A program made the translations under genes and the position numbers. The notes under the pieces were generated by a model. It was not told the origin of the DNA and made no database searches. It was given only the letters and a program-made list of their open reading frames with translations. DNA of 64,000 nt, taken from NCBI GenBank assembly GCA_963575745.1, contig CAUYUJ010000348.1, forward strand, positions 429,210-493,209. Direction: 5' to 3'. Numbering within the stretch: the stretch's first letter is position 1; every line of letters begins with the position of its first letter. This DNA is from Prorocentrum cordatum. Its lineage: Eukaryota; Sar; Dinophyceae; Prorocentrales; Prorocentraceae. Positions 10,224-21,150 of the stretch are shown in pieces.

Positions 10224-10480
10224 CTCCTCCTCCTCCTCCTCCTCATCCTCATCCTCTTTTCCTCCCTCCCTCCTCCTACCTCCTGCCCCTCCTCTCATCT
10301 CCTCCTCTCCTCCTTCCTCCTCCCTCCCTTCATCCCTCTCCTCCTCCTCCTCCTCCTCCTCCTCCTCCTCCTCCCTCCACCTCCTTTCCTCCTCCACCTC
10401 CTCCTCCCTCCCCTCCTCCATCCATCCTCCTCACCTCCACCTCCCTCCAACCTCCTCCTCCTCCTCCTCCTCCTCCCCCC
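10224..10480. repeat. TCC-rich pyrimidine tract
   Basis: Imperfect TCC units with CCA and TTC variants. The island at 10481-10670 that follows is unassigned. A T run at 10663-10671 may be the 3' tail of the minus-strand retroelement. Confidence 0.85.
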
Positions 10481-11972
10481 GTGTGTGTTGTCCCGCGCGT
10501 CGTGCGCCTCGGGCGAGGCCGCGCCGCAGCGCGCTTCCCTCGTTGGCTCGAAGGGGCGGCCCTGCGCAGCTTGGGCCCATGCGTGGCCAGCCGAATGTGA
10601 CGGTCAAAGGGGTGAAGTGCTGAGGCCGCAGAGGTTGCGCGATACCTATATGTGGTAAGGGTCTTTTTTTTATCCTATCACCCTGGGGCTTTGTCATGCA
10701 ACAACAAATTCAGAGGCCGACTTACGGACCAGCAAACAGTGCTTGCGCGGACCCGCAGCCCGCCAGGACCAGACCCCGAAGCGCGACCACCGTCACTCCG
10801 CGCTCTGCCCGACCACGGGCCTGGGGTCCACGATCCTGGCCACTCTGGCGGCCCTGCCACACTCCTGAGCTTCAGCAGCGCTGGCAAAGCCGAAAGAGCC
10901 TAGGGCTCCCTCAAGCCCAGGGCGGAACAGCCTCACTGGGGCAGGCGGGACGGGTGCCCGTCCCCGCACCTCCAGGGGCTCCACAGCGGGGGCTCGAGAG
11001 TCCACAGGGGCCCCAATGACCTCCCTGTCCTCCGTGCCCGCAAACTTGCCAAGCGCCTCGGCCCACCTGGCACGGGTGGCCGCAGAGGGCCGAGCCAACT
11101 GGTCAATCGGCAGCTTGAGTTTTGGCAGCAGCGATTTCGCGAAATCATTGCGCGCCTGCGCCCTGGAGCCCTGTTTGGCCCTGGGGTCGCCAGCGCGCTG
11201 GGCCCCTCCACAGGCCTTGGCCAGGCCTCGGTGGCAGTACTGGGGGTTTCAAGCAATACATCCAACACGTCACACAAACCAAAAACTCAGGGCAATCGCT
11301 GCCAGAAACGCGAGATCCCCTTATACGGTGGCCGTTGACTTCCCAGACCCCAGACTCGCCAGGGTCGGGAGAAACAAAAGAAGCCCCTGGGGGCCCCACC
11401 TGCCCAGTAGGGCCCGAGGGGGCTCTCCGAGGCTGGTCGGCGGCCACCGCGGCAAGGGAGGCCCCAGCAGAGGGAGTGGGCGAGGGGTGCGACTCGGCCG
11501 ACGCGGGCGGGCTCTGTGCGCCTGCGGCCGAGGTCGTGGCCCGCTGCGCCTTGTCCGCGCGGCTGCGCTGGACAGCGCGAAACAGGGCCGCCGACGCGCT
11601 GGGCGCATCTGCGGCTGGCTCACTGGGCCTGTCGGGCCCGTCACCTGCATCCTCATTCATGTGGGCCTTCGGGTCAGCCCTCTCCTGGGCCTGGGCACTC
11701 TGGCTGGCCGCTGCTGCCGCCGCCATCGCCGCGGTAGCCCCCGCGGCCTCCAAGCCTCCAGCGCCGCGGGCCGCCGACTCTTCGTCCCTCAGCAGCTGCT
11801 CCAGGTCGGGCGACGGGGCGAAGGGGTCCCGGTCCACCAGGTCCAGTGAGGAGAGCGGCCAGGCGTCCCTGAGCCCCGACTCGGTGATGTGCACCTCCAG
11901 GTCCGCCGCGCACCTGGCCACCTCCTTCGCCCGAGCTAGGCAGCCCTCCAACATCATGGCGTCCTGCTCTGC

Positions 11973-12431
11973 GATGGCGTGGAAGGCAGCCCCTTCCTTT
12001 GCCCTGGTGTCGGCGCGCCTGTTGCCCAAAAGCTCGAAGAGGGTGAGCTCCCCGTCTCTCACCGCGGCTTCGGAGCGGTGGGCTGGCACGTGGCGCATGA
12101 TTACGCCCTCCGCTGCGTCCCCGACCCTGGCCCGCACGTGGGCATGCAGGGAGCTGGGGCCGCAAGCCTTGGCCAGGTTGGAGGCCGCCTTCACCGTGCT
12201 CAAGCAGTCGCTGAGCAGCGTGTAGTTCCCGATGATGTCGGCGAGGCCAATGGCGGCGGCGTAGTCCTCCCCTGCCTTGGCCGTCTGCGACGGGAGGTCG
12301 CTGGGGGGCACTGCTCCCCATGCCTCGGCGAGCAGCCTCCCATCGGGCCCGCGCACGATGACGGCCCACCCCGCGCTCCTGACGCGCGGGAAGTCCCCAT
12401 TCAGGCAAGAGCCGTCAGTGAACACGAAGGA
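11973..12431 (-). other. RNase H domain of the retroelement
   Basis: Numbered from the Met at 12602. The catalytic set is complete: Asp63 in FTDGS, Glu112 in AGEDYAA, Asp132 in LLSDC and Asp198 in GNRRAD, with His175 in HVPAH as the late histidine. It would remove RNA from the RNA-DNA hybrid during reverse transcription. Confidence 0.9.
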
Positions 12432-13599
12432 CCCGTCTGGCACCACCAAGATGCCGCCCCCCCAACCGCAGGATCTCCACGCCCAGCTGTCGTTCCAAAC
12501 TGGCCTGACCACGAGGAGGCTGATGTCCGCGAAGAGCCCCTGGCTGAAGAGCTCGTCGAAGGGGGTCCCCATGCGGTGGACCTGCTCAGCTGCCTTCCTC
12601 ACCTGGAACGGGCAGTAGTCTCGCCTTCAATGCGCCCACGCTGGGCACTCGTGGTGCCTATGGTGCATCGTCCCAGGGGCGGCGCCGCAGAGTCTGCACA
12701 GTGGGTCGATCTCACGCCCATGCCTTGCCAGACGGGCCTGGGGCCAGCTGGCCAAGGAAGCTAGGCGTCTCAGACACCCTTTGTGGCGAGCCGTCCAGGT
12801 TGCCGATTCCTTGGCGCCAAGGAGCTGGTTAATCGGCGTCCACCACGGCGGCGGTCGCCACTGCCAGAAGGTCTCGGGCCTGCTGGCGTACTCCTCCAGC
12901 GACGCCGCCTGACGCGTGTCCTCCTTGACCTTGGCGGCGAGGAAGGCGGGCGAGAACCTCGAGACCTCGAACTCACTGCCCGCCCTGTCGGTCAGGACCC
13001 GTCCGCCAGCGCTGAGCCCCCAGCCGACCCTCCCCAGCGTGAGCACCAGCGCCGAGACGGGGTCGCGCACCGCTGCCCAAGGCCTCTGCAGCGAGGTCAG
13101 TCGCCTGCTGTCCCTGAGGCAGGCCTGCACAGCGGCAGGGGAGGCCTGACCCGACCAGCACATGGACGCGAACGCCTGGACTGCCAGGCCCGTCGCAATC
13201 ACCAGCGGATCCTGCCTCCAGCCCTGGGGGGCGCATTGCAGGCAGAAGGTCAGCGCCGCTCCCGTCGGCAAGTTGCAGGCAGCTTTCGCCGCCGAAACCC
13301 TGAGAGCCCTCATGCGCCCTGGCGGGATTCCGTTGATGGCCGAGCCCCACAGGGCCTTTGCGGTGGGGCCTGCCCTCTGGATCTTGGCCTGCCTCATTCC
13401 TGCGCCGAAGATCCTGGTGAGGTTGTTGCCCTGCCTCAATGCCGCCAACTCCCTGGCCACCTGCGTCTCGACCCTGCGGTGGCCGCCAGCCGTCGCATCC
13501 CCTCCAAGGTCGCGGTGTCCCGAGACGAAGGCTTCGTCGGCTAGGACCCAGTCGGCATGCTTCTGCAAAGCTCTCCTCAGACTCACCGAGGAGGCCAGT

Positions 13600-14559
13600 G
13601 CCTTGGTCTTTTTGCCAGTTGATGGGGAGCCTCTTGTCGCCCAGCATGGTGGCCACTCCCTTGGTGAACCTGGCGATCTGCTCGACGACCAGCCTGCGTG
13701 TGCCAATGCCGTGGCCCGAGATGTCGTCGATGACATTGACCACCCTTCCGATCGGCAGCATCCTCCTCGACTTTAGCAGGAGGTCGTACAGCATAATCCT
13801 CGCCATCGTCGTGGCGCAGGAGCATCCCGCGATGACTGTGTCGTCGATGTCCAGCTGCTCGCTGAGGGCCAGGTCGGCCCTGGCCCTGCGGGGGCCTGAG
13901 TACAGCACGCACAGCGCCTGGATCAGCCCCGTGTTGAAGTCACAGCCCCTCGCCGCGTCGAGGAGCAGCCCATGGTTGATCTGCTCATAGAACTTGCTGG
14001 TGTCGAAATAGACGGACGCAGCCTCGAAGTTCTTTTCTCTCGCCAGTCCGAGCAGAAGGTTGTGAATGTAGGCCGCCCTGTCACAGCTGGTGTCTGGGTC
14101 CGCCCCCCAGTACTCGGGGAGCTTGTGGTCCCTCTCCCAGCCCGCACAGTATTTGCGCCTGATGCGGCTCCAGATTCGCAGCCAACTGCAGAGGAGCCCG
14201 ATCGGGCGGCGTCCCCCGTCGGGCTTCCCCAAGAAGACGATGATCGTGGTGAACAGCTCCGACGGCTTGGGGTGCCGTTCCCAGGCTGTCAAAATCGCTG
14301 CCAGCCTGGCCGCGTACTCCCTGCCAAGGCTGAGGATGAGCCTGGGGTGGAAGGCGTCCCAACCCAGCGCCGTCTTCCTGGGAAAGGACCTCGCTGCAGC
14401 CAGCACCTCGTCCTCCGTGATGGCGTCCAACCCCAAGGGCTCGTCCCAGTTCTCGGGTCGGACGCTGGCTGAGCCCTCTTTGTGCCAAAGCGCCTTCCAC
14501 TCTTCAAGAATCCTATCCAAGGCCTGCTGCCCGACCAGCGGGGCTGGAGGGGCCTCCAC
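13600..14559 (-). other. Reverse transcriptase domain of the retroelement
   Basis: Numbered from the codon at 14559. GWDAFHP (66-72) fits the motif before the fingers, RRPIGLL is at 117-123, and motif A is VYFDTSKFYEQINH with Asp186. Motif B is GCSCATTMARI (245-255) and motif C is VNVIDDISG with Asp278-Asp279. The usual aromatic residue before X-D-D is Val here (VIDD). All three catalytic aspartates are present, so the catalytic core itself looks intact. Confidence 0.9.
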
Positions 14560-14679
14560 TACGTCAGGGCCGAGGATGGAGCAGGACTCGTGGTTGCCCT
14601 GCTTGCTGATCGCGTGAGCGCCCTTGCCGTTCCCGCTGTGGGCACACTCTCTAAGGAACGTCCCCCTACCAGACTATGC

Positions 14680-14765
14680 GGCGCCGACGACGACGACGAC
14701 GAACACAACGACGGCGACGCGCAACGACGACTACGACGAAGACGACGGCGACGACGACGATGATT
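14680..14765. repeat. ACG/GAC simple repeat at the retroelement 5' break
   Basis: Cryptic ACG/ACA repeat that adjoins the truncated 5' side of the retroelement. Confidence 0.85.
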
Positions 14766-15158
14766 ATGTATACACATGTACGATATTTTGGGACGAGTGC
14801 TTCGGCCTGTACGATATGTTGGGTCTCTGGCACACCTGGAAGCTGCAAAGACACATTTCAGGACTCACATCTGGAGCCTCTGGAGGCTACAATCGAAACG
14901 CTGTCATAAGGAACCCTGCACGAGGAACGAGGACCCTTTTTCTCCCATGCATTAAACTTTGAATTCCCATGGAAAACCTGAGAACAACCTAAGCCAAACT
15001 GTAAACCCATCAAGGAACACTGAGCCCCCCCCAAAAGAAAAGGGTTCCTTCTTCAGCGGCGCGGCTGCGCTTGCTGGATGCACCCGCGGAGGCCTGGCCC
15101 AACCACGGTCACAGAGGGCCAAGGCGGCAGAAAGACACCTGGCCACATGTGCAGTCGG
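14766..15158. other. Unassigned stretch
   Basis: Moderate GC, with no family or exon recognised. Confidence 0.45.
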
Positions 15159-15166
15159 GCCTAGGC

Positions 15167-15329
15167 TTAGGTCGGGCCTGTCCCTCTACAGGGGGATTTG
15201 GGACAAAAATTGAAAAATAGTCACAAAGCATATCCAAACAGTAGTCAACAAAAACTCCAAAAATAGTCCCCAGACTATTTTTGGACTACTTTTGAGTATT
15301 CCTCCTGTAGAGGGACAGGCACGACTTAA
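15167..15329 (+). mobile_element. Family 2 element (163 bp)
   Basis: Shorter copy with a deletion in the right arm. Flanks are GCCTAGGC and ACCTAGGC (7 of 8 identical). Confidence 0.85.
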
Positions 15330-15344
15330 ACCTAGGCCAGAAGA

Positions 15345-15500
15345 GCATCCTTCCAGAGCACGAGACCCTCCGCCGGCCAGAACAAGCAGGACATCCGAGG
15401 GCACCCTCTCCAGGACGCGCCAGAGCATCCCGCAGGCACGAGGAACACAGGGGCACCCCCCCCGAAGCGACCTCGATCTTAGACCTCGGTCCGACCGTAA
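15345..15500 (+). repeat. Family 9 repeat, copy 1
   Basis: Matches 63694-63850 in order: GAGCACGAGACCCTCCG, CACGAGGAACAC and CGACC(T/A)CGATCTTA. A continuation at 15490-15725 resembles 27620-27735 (AACTCGGGC, GATCCAAGCACCCC and similar). No gene is seen in the remainder to 15884. Confidence 0.6.
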
Positions 15501-15884
15501 CTCGGGCTTCTGGTGGCCGTTGGGAACCTTGCCGTCGCTCGGACGTCCATTTCCCGTGCATTTCTCGGCATCGTGCGTGTTTTTTGTTGGTCGATGGTCC
15601 AGGTTTGTCCTCGATGGTTCTCGCCGAGAAAAAATGCACACGTCCGAGCGATGCCAAGGAACGATCCAAGCACCCCTGGAACGCCCTCGGCGAGGCGCAG
15701 CCGCCGGGGAGCAGCCTGAGGCTGGAAGACCTCCGAGAGACGACGACGACGACGACCGAAATCGCATGCACATCTGCCGAACTCGTTTCGTCGTCGCTCT
15801 GTGCATCCAGCCCTCGCCCAGGCCGGCCGAGCCATGCGCGTCCGGCTTCCGGGTGCTTCGGCGCCCTGGCGCCGAAGCACGGGA

Positions 15885-16012
15885 GGGAGGAGAGAGGAGG
15901 GAGAGAGGAGGGAGGGGGAGGGGGGAGGAGGAGGAGGGGGAGGAGGAGGAGGAGGAGGAGGAGGAGGAGGAGGAGGAGGAGGAGGAGGAGGAGAAGGAGG
16001 AGGAGGAGGGTG
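15885..16012. repeat. GGA tract
   Basis: Purine-only plus strand of about 128 bp. Confidence 0.9.
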
Positions 16013-16148
16013 GCCTCGACACCCCCCTTCGCGCCGCCTCGGGGAGCGCTCCGCCCCGCACTGCGGCGCAAGGTGCCACATAGGGAATTCTGCTGTGGGC
16101 ACAAGCCAGGGGCGCATCCTCCTGGAGGAAGAGAGGATCCCTCAGTGA

Positions 16149-16306
16149 AGGGAAACTGGGACACACAAATAAATACACACAAATAAAAAGATTCCCCATG
16201 TTTTCCTATATTTTCTGGGTTTTTGTCTTCCCCACCACTTCCCATATTTTCCCATATTTTCCTGGGGATCGACGATTGATTGTGTCTGTGTGTGTTTTTC
16301 CCCTCC
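16149..16306 (-). mobile_element. Family 4 element, copy 3
   Basis: On the minus strand it runs from GTCAGGAGGGGAAAAAC to TTTGTGTGTCCCAG. This is the most regular copy. It has T-rich tracts before the terminal CAG, as expected of a 3' splice site. Confidence 0.8.
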
Positions 16307-16310
16307 TGAC

Positions 16311-16976
16311 TCAGATCCGTGCGTTGCATCTCTGTTCCCAGTGGGCGCTTCCTGCTGGTTTCGGGCCCCGGCCCAGGACCCTCGCAGAGCGATCCGGCTC
16401 GAAGGCCGACGCGGGAGGATGGGGTCCAGGGCTCCGGGCGTGATTCTTACAATGCTGCATTTTTTCCGAACGTTGGATCTTGGGGATCCTTCTGGAGGAA
16501 GAGGGAATAGGAGAGTGGGGCCCATGCACCGCACCATGTGTGGACTCCCTTCAGGCGCCGCTCCCACGCGGTACGGTGCACAGTGGGTTCGGCTCCGAGG
16601 GCCAGAGAACTGTGCACCGCACCATTCCCGAGTGGAGGACTGACGACGCCTCGGCAGACGCCCACGCTGCACGGTGCATGCAGCACACAGGCTGCCCACG
16701 GAAGAAGGAACGCAAGGGCAATGGCCAAGACTGAGCGCGGAAACGTCGGTGTCGATCTTAGTAGCCGTCCACATTGGTCATCGTCAACCCGTGGATCATC
16801 TTCGCGCAGCGGCGACGGCCGGCATGGATCACGACCAAGATCGGCGTCACCAACATGCCGCGAGATCTTGGTCGTTCGGAGGCTTGGGAGCGGGCACCAT
16901 CACCGACACAGGGCAGTGCATCCACCTGGGGAAGACGTTCCTAGATGTTGGTGTTGGCAACGCAGGGCAGTTTTCA
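16311..16976. other. Unassigned stretch with small duplications
   Basis: A GTGCACCGCACCAT-type motif is repeated near 16525 and 16610. The block at 16400-16470 resembles 38262-38325 (GGGCTCCGGGCGTGATTCTT and its counterpart). No exon was called. Confidence 0.4.
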
Positions 16977-17130
16977 ACACATAAGATTTTAAGCATATAT
17001 GATAATTTTACATGATTTAGTAATGAATGAACTTATGCATGAACTCATCGTTGTTTTTGATACTAAATCCCTGCATTTTTCATACATGATCCGCACGCGG
17101 AGCATGTACTAAAAACGGCACTGTAATGCT
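16977..17130 (+). repeat. Family 7 AT-rich repeat, copy 1
   Basis: Matches 55988-56125. Both end with the near-identical CATACATGATCCGCACGCGG and then a variable base and AAAAACGGCACTGTA. Clearly more AT-rich than its neighbours. Confidence 0.75.
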
Positions 17131-17467
17131 TCGGCCACCTGGGAATTCCGACGATTACCACCATCACCGAGCATCGGGATCATCTTCCCCGGGTGGTGGC
17201 ACACCTCCGACACTGGTGGTGGTGCCAACCTCGAGGCCTCCGAGGTCACGATCATCGTGCTTCTTCCTTCCGCCTTCGCCGACGCCGAGCTTCGTAGGGT
17301 GCCCCCCCCGGGCCTCTGCGGGCCCACCGGGAGGCGAAACGCTGCCGTGGTGCACCCGTCGGCAAGCCAGCGTCTTGTCTGGCGTGCCCACCGCATGTGA
17401 CTACCTGCCAGACCACCCCCAACCCAACCTGAAGACCCGCATCTCGGGTTGGGGGGTGCACGGGCTT

Positions 17468-17469
<2 letters not shown>

Positions 17470-17507
<38 letters not shown>

Positions 17508-17580
17508 TGTTTGTGTTTGTGTGTGTGTTTGTGTGTTTGTGTGTTTGTGTGTTTGTGTGTGTGTTTGTGTGTGTGTGTGT
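17470..17580. repeat. (GT)n with GTTTGT variants
   Basis: About 55 dinucleotide units on the plus strand. Confidence 0.92.
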
Positions 17581-17812
17581 TTTTCCATGTTCCCCAACCC
17601 CCCGCCCCAACTGGAAATGGAAGGCAAATCGGGGCCTTCGGGCTGGGTTGGGGTGGTCTGGTGGGTGGCGAGCATGTGCCCCCAGTGTGTGTGTGTGTGG
17701 TGTGTGTGTGTTTTTCCCCATGTTCCCCAACCCCCCGCCCCCACTGGAAATGGAGGGCAAATCGGGGCCTTCGGGCTGGGTTGGGGTGGTCTGGTGGGTG
17801 GCGAGCATGTGC
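17577..17812. repeat. Tandem duplication, about 131-bp period
   Basis: The segment from TTTTTCC(A/C)CATGTTCCCC to GGTGGCGAGCATGTG occurs twice (17579-17680 and 17709-17810), each preceded by a GT run. 17131-17469 upstream is unassigned. Confidence 0.85.
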
Positions 17813-17828
17813 GTGGCGAGCATGTGCC

Positions 17829-18011
17829 CCCAGAGATCCGACGTCGTGATTTTTTCAATGCGGGGTCCCCGGAAGCCTCGACCCATTCCCCAGGACCAGT
17901 TCTTCATCCCGAGACGTTTCTTGACGGTCCCGGGGCCCGGCGACGGCCTCTAGAGGCCGAAATTTGCGAAAAACCTCCGTCGTGATTTCTTCAAGACGTT
18001 GGATCTCTGGG
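17829..18011 (+). mobile_element. Family 1 element, subfamily B, TSD CC
   Basis: Ends are CCCAGAGATCCGACG and GTTGGATCTCTGGG instead of the common termini, but the body matches family 1. CC lies on both sides. 63063-63256 is a decayed relative. Confidence 0.82.
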
Positions 18012-18376
18012 CCCCCCCCGTGCCCCACCACCGCACCCTTCGGAGCGGGGGGGGAGAGCGGGATCCTGGCGGAAGCGGGTCCTGCGCCACGGGCTTTCGC
18101 CGGGGCAGGGTTCTCCTCCAGGGGCCGCTCGCCGCCGGCCCCGGGGCCCCGGGTAGGACCCTGGCAGGCCGCGGGGGGGGGGACGAGCCTCCAGGATCCC
18201 CTTCCTCCAAGATCCCTGCTCGTCGAGGCGGTACGTTCAAGAGCTCCTGCCCGGGGTGTCGTGGCGGCGACGCAGGGTGGCACGCCATGCCCTGCGAGTG
18301 GATAGCGCGTCGCTCCGCACCGCGGGACGGGAGGCTGGGAACAGCTCGCAGCGTGGACGCTTGGGCCCAGGGACGT
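18012..18376. other. Unassigned GC-rich stretch
   Basis: Lies between a family 1 and a family 2 element. Open on both strands, with no clear exon. Confidence 0.4.
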
Positions 18377-18384
18377 GGGTAGCG

Positions 18385-18574
18385 TTAAGTCGGGCCTGTC
18401 CCCCTACAGGGGGATTTTCGACGGAAAAAAGAATACCCCCAAAATAATCAACAAATAATCCAAAAATAGTCTGGGGACTATCTTTTGATTATGTTTTACC
18501 TTTCTTGGGTATTTTGGGGGTATTTTTTCATTTTTCGTCGAAAATCCCCCTGTAGGGGGACACGCCCGACATAA
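18385..18574 (+). mobile_element. Family 2 element (190 bp)
   Basis: Complete palindromic copy. Flanks are GGGTAGCG and GGGTGGCG (7 of 8 identical). Confidence 0.88.
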
Positions 18575-18582
18575 GGGTGGCG

Positions 18583-19002
18583 TGCCGCACAGAGGCGTGC
18601 CATTGCACCCTGATTTCAGATCCGCCGTATCGCGGTTGATGTTCGGCCTTGTCGCACAACAATGCAAAAATGTATGGGAAGACTTTCCGCCTCAGGACAA
18701 GCAGGGCGGATAGTCCCGCAAAGGTGTGGCGGAGACAGCGCCGGCAGAGTAGGGTGGACATCGGCATCAAAGGAGCCTGACAAGGAGGGTGGACATTTCC
18801 ACCCTGCTTGCGAAATCATCCAACATATGGCGGATCCGACATCAGGGAAAGCCAGCCAGGACTTACCAGCCTGGAACATATCCCTATCCCTATGCTGGGC
18901 ATCTCCTCATCACGATGCCAATCTTAGGGATTCCCTTATCTTTTGAGAGCGGATCCCTAAGATTGTTATCGCTGTTTGGCGTGTCAACCTTATGGGTAGG
19001 GA
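18583..19002. other. Unassigned stretch
   Basis: Mixed composition, with a local inverted motif around TTAGGGATTCCC and GGATCCCTAAG at 18926-18962. No gene called. Confidence 0.4.
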
Positions 19003-19372
19003 TACGTTCGAGGCTGGTAAAGGACTGCCTCTTGAGCTGTCCCTGCCAGCCTAGCCCAGCCGCCCCCGCCAAGGCCCCAATGCAGGACAACTCTCTGGCG
19101 CCCACGTTGGGCATGGTCAGCTCCCAGGAGACTAGTAGGAGGGGGAGGAGGAGGAGGAGGAGGAGGAGGAGGAGGAGGAGGAGGAGGAGGAGGAGGAGGA
19201 GGAGGAGGAGGAGGACCGCCTCTGGAGCTGTCCCTGCCGGCCAGCCCAGCCGCCCCCGCCGCGGCCCCAGTGCAGGACACCTCTCCCCCCTCGGCAGCGT
19301 TCGCTTCGGCTTCCCGCTCTGCTGGCCCCGGCGCCCACGTTGGGCATGGCCAGCTCCCAGGAGACTGGTAGG
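19003..19372 (+). repeat. Two direct copies of a GGA-flanking segment
   Basis: GAGCTGTCCCTGCC...CAGCTCCCAGGAGACT(A/G)GTAGGAGGG occurs at 19032-19146 and 19209-19378. Each copy runs into a GGA array. An inverted copy lies at 21064-21150, running out of a TCC array. Confidence 0.85.
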
Positions 19373-19665
19373 AGGGGGAGGAGGAGGGGGAGGAGGAGGA
19401 GGAGGAGGAGGAGGAGGAGGAGGAGGAGGAGGAGGAGGAGGAGGAGGAGGAGTGAGGAGGAGGAGAGGGAGGAGGAGGAGGAGGAGGAGGAGAGGAGGAG
19501 GAGGAGGAGGAGGAGGAGGAGGAGGAGGAGGAGGAGGAGGAGGAAGAGGAGAATAATACAAAAAAGAAGGAGAAGGAGGATGATGAGGAGGATGAGGAGG
19601 AGAATGAGAGGGAGAAGGAGGAGGGGACGAGGAGGAGGAGGAGGAGGAGGAGAAAAGGAGGGAAG
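19373..19665. repeat. GGA array
   Basis: Purine-only plus strand of about 290 bp, with GATGAG variants near the end. Truncates the retroelement fragment that follows. Confidence 0.92.
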
Positions 19666-19668
19666 AAT

Positions 19669-20568
19669 GTGGTTGGGTCCATTTGCGGGCATCTCCCCCA
19701 CCCGCTCCCATGGGCGGGAGGGGGTGAGGTTTATTCGTTTCTCATGGCACTTAGCCAGCTGGGAGTGTGCGAAACCGAGTTTATGACGGACTGCCAGATG
19801 GTCCACGACATCTGGGGCCTCGGCCCCGACCAGGACCTCACCAATGTGGCCTTCAGCGAGATTTGGTGCGACATTTTTGCGAGGGCCAGGGATGTGGGGC
19901 TGCACAACATCCGTGTGAGCAAAATCAAGAGTCACCTGTCGCGGGTGCAGGCGGTTGATCGGGGCGTTCTGTACTGGGCGTGGGCTGGGAATCGTGAGGC
20001 CGACCGTCTCGCGAGGCTAGGAGCCGAGTTGCAGCCCCACAACCCCGAGACCCGACGGCAGATGGCCGTGCAGGCTTCCCTGGTCCAGGCTGGCGTGTGC
20101 CTCATCCACGAGACGATGAGGCATCTTTCCAAGCTCGGCCTCCCAGATGTTGAGAAGGTCCGAGCGAAGTTGAAACGTCGGCCGAACTACCTCGGATTGG
20201 TGCCAGATGCCCTTGGCCACCGACTGATCCGCGTCGACAAAAAAGGTAGGCATCAGTGCACCCTCTGCGGAGAGACAGGCAGTAGGGTAGGTATTTGCAG
20301 GAATCCGTGCCGAGGTATCCCCAGGGTCGCAAGGACGGCCCACCCGACCCATCGTCTGTTTCTGGGGGGGGGGGGGGGGGGGGGGCGCACCGTTTGGTGC
20401 GCTCGGTGCGGGGCCTTCGGGGCCTCACGTTCCCAGTATCTTGTGAGGATGTGTCTCGAGAGGCCACGTAATCGTGATGCTGCCACGAGTTTGAAGAGAC
20501 TCCGTGGCGGTGTCGACCCAAGCACGGGCCGAGAATTTGGCCGCAGTATCTCACTCTCCGGTTTGTGA
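19669..20568 (+). pseudogene. Retroelement 3' fragment: RNase H and Cys-rich tail
   Basis: A 299-codon frame entered from the GGA array. RNase H landmarks are Glu20 in GEVYSF, Asp41 in FMTDCQ and Asp112 in WAGNREAD. The first catalytic Asp (DGS) is missing with the 5' end. Downstream come HRLIRV...CTLC and then WCARCGAFGASR and LKRLRGGVDPSTG, a Cys-rich tail. The HR(L/I)(I/R) plus CxxC pattern parallels the 10.8-kb element, so both likely belong to one clade. A G run of about 24 bases at 20365-20387 interrupts the tail. Confidence 0.78.
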
Positions 20569-20725
20569 GTTTCGCTGCTGCCGCCTGTTGGGACGTGTCG
20601 TGTCGTGCTGCCGCTTCCCTCGACAGCAACTTCGGCGACTTCCCAGCAGGCGCGCCGCAGCCTCTTTCCCTGTGTGTGGCATGTTGCGCTGTCGGTGCGG
20701 GATGCCTCATGATACGCCGAAGGAC

Positions 20726-20825
20726 GCCGAAGGAGGAGGAGGAAGGGAGGAGGAGGAGGAGGAGGAGGGAGAAGGAGGAGGAGGAGGGGGGAGAGGAGGA
20801 GGAGGAGGAGAAGGAGGAGGCGGAG
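20726..20825. repeat. GGA tract
   Basis: Purine-only. 20826-20984 after it is unassigned. Confidence 0.88.
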
Positions 20826-20984
20826 GGCCCTCGCCCCCGAGCCCGTCTCCCCAGGCCCCCTCGTGCCGAGCAGAAAAAACTACGGCGCGAGGCCTCCTGC
20901 CGCTTTCGGCTGCGAGCGAGGGGCACCGGCATCGGCATCGGTGTGTTCCGACCCCCCCCTCGCGATGTGGAGAGCTCACGGCAC

Positions 20985-21072
20985 ACTCCTCCTCCTCCTC
21001 CTCCTCCCCTCCTGCCTCCTCCTCCTCCTCCTCCTCCTCCTCCTCCTCCTCCTCCTCCTCCTCCCCCTCCTA
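20985..21072. repeat. TCC tract with inverted GGA-flank segment
   Basis: Followed at 21064-21150 by the reverse complement of the segment found twice at 19.0-19.4 kb. Confidence 0.88.
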
Positions 21073-21150
21073 CTAGTCTCCTGGGAGCTGGCCATGCCCA
21101 ACGTGGGCGCCGGAGAGTTGTCCTGCATTGGGGCCATCGGCCTCGCGATG

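Larger units (their letters stand above)
10793..14677 (-). pseudogene. Non-LTR-type retroelement polyprotein, 5'-truncated and frame-broken
   Basis: One conceptual protein of about 1,290 codons reads leftward: reverse transcriptase, then a Cys/His motif (CRLC...HH...C near 12680), RNase H, an Ala/Pro-rich linker and a Cys-rich tail. Three lesions break it. They are an extra T (A on the coding strand) in the five-T run at 13609-13613, an in-frame TGA at 12627-12629 and a length change in the five-G run at 11242-11246. Both frameshifts fall in homopolymers, so sequencing error is possible. Upstream, an in-frame stop near 14677 abuts an ACG simple repeat and no endonuclease domain is present, so the 5' part is missing. 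Copying would act on element RNA in the nucleus. The same family's 3' part recurs at 19669-20568. Confidence 0.9.
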
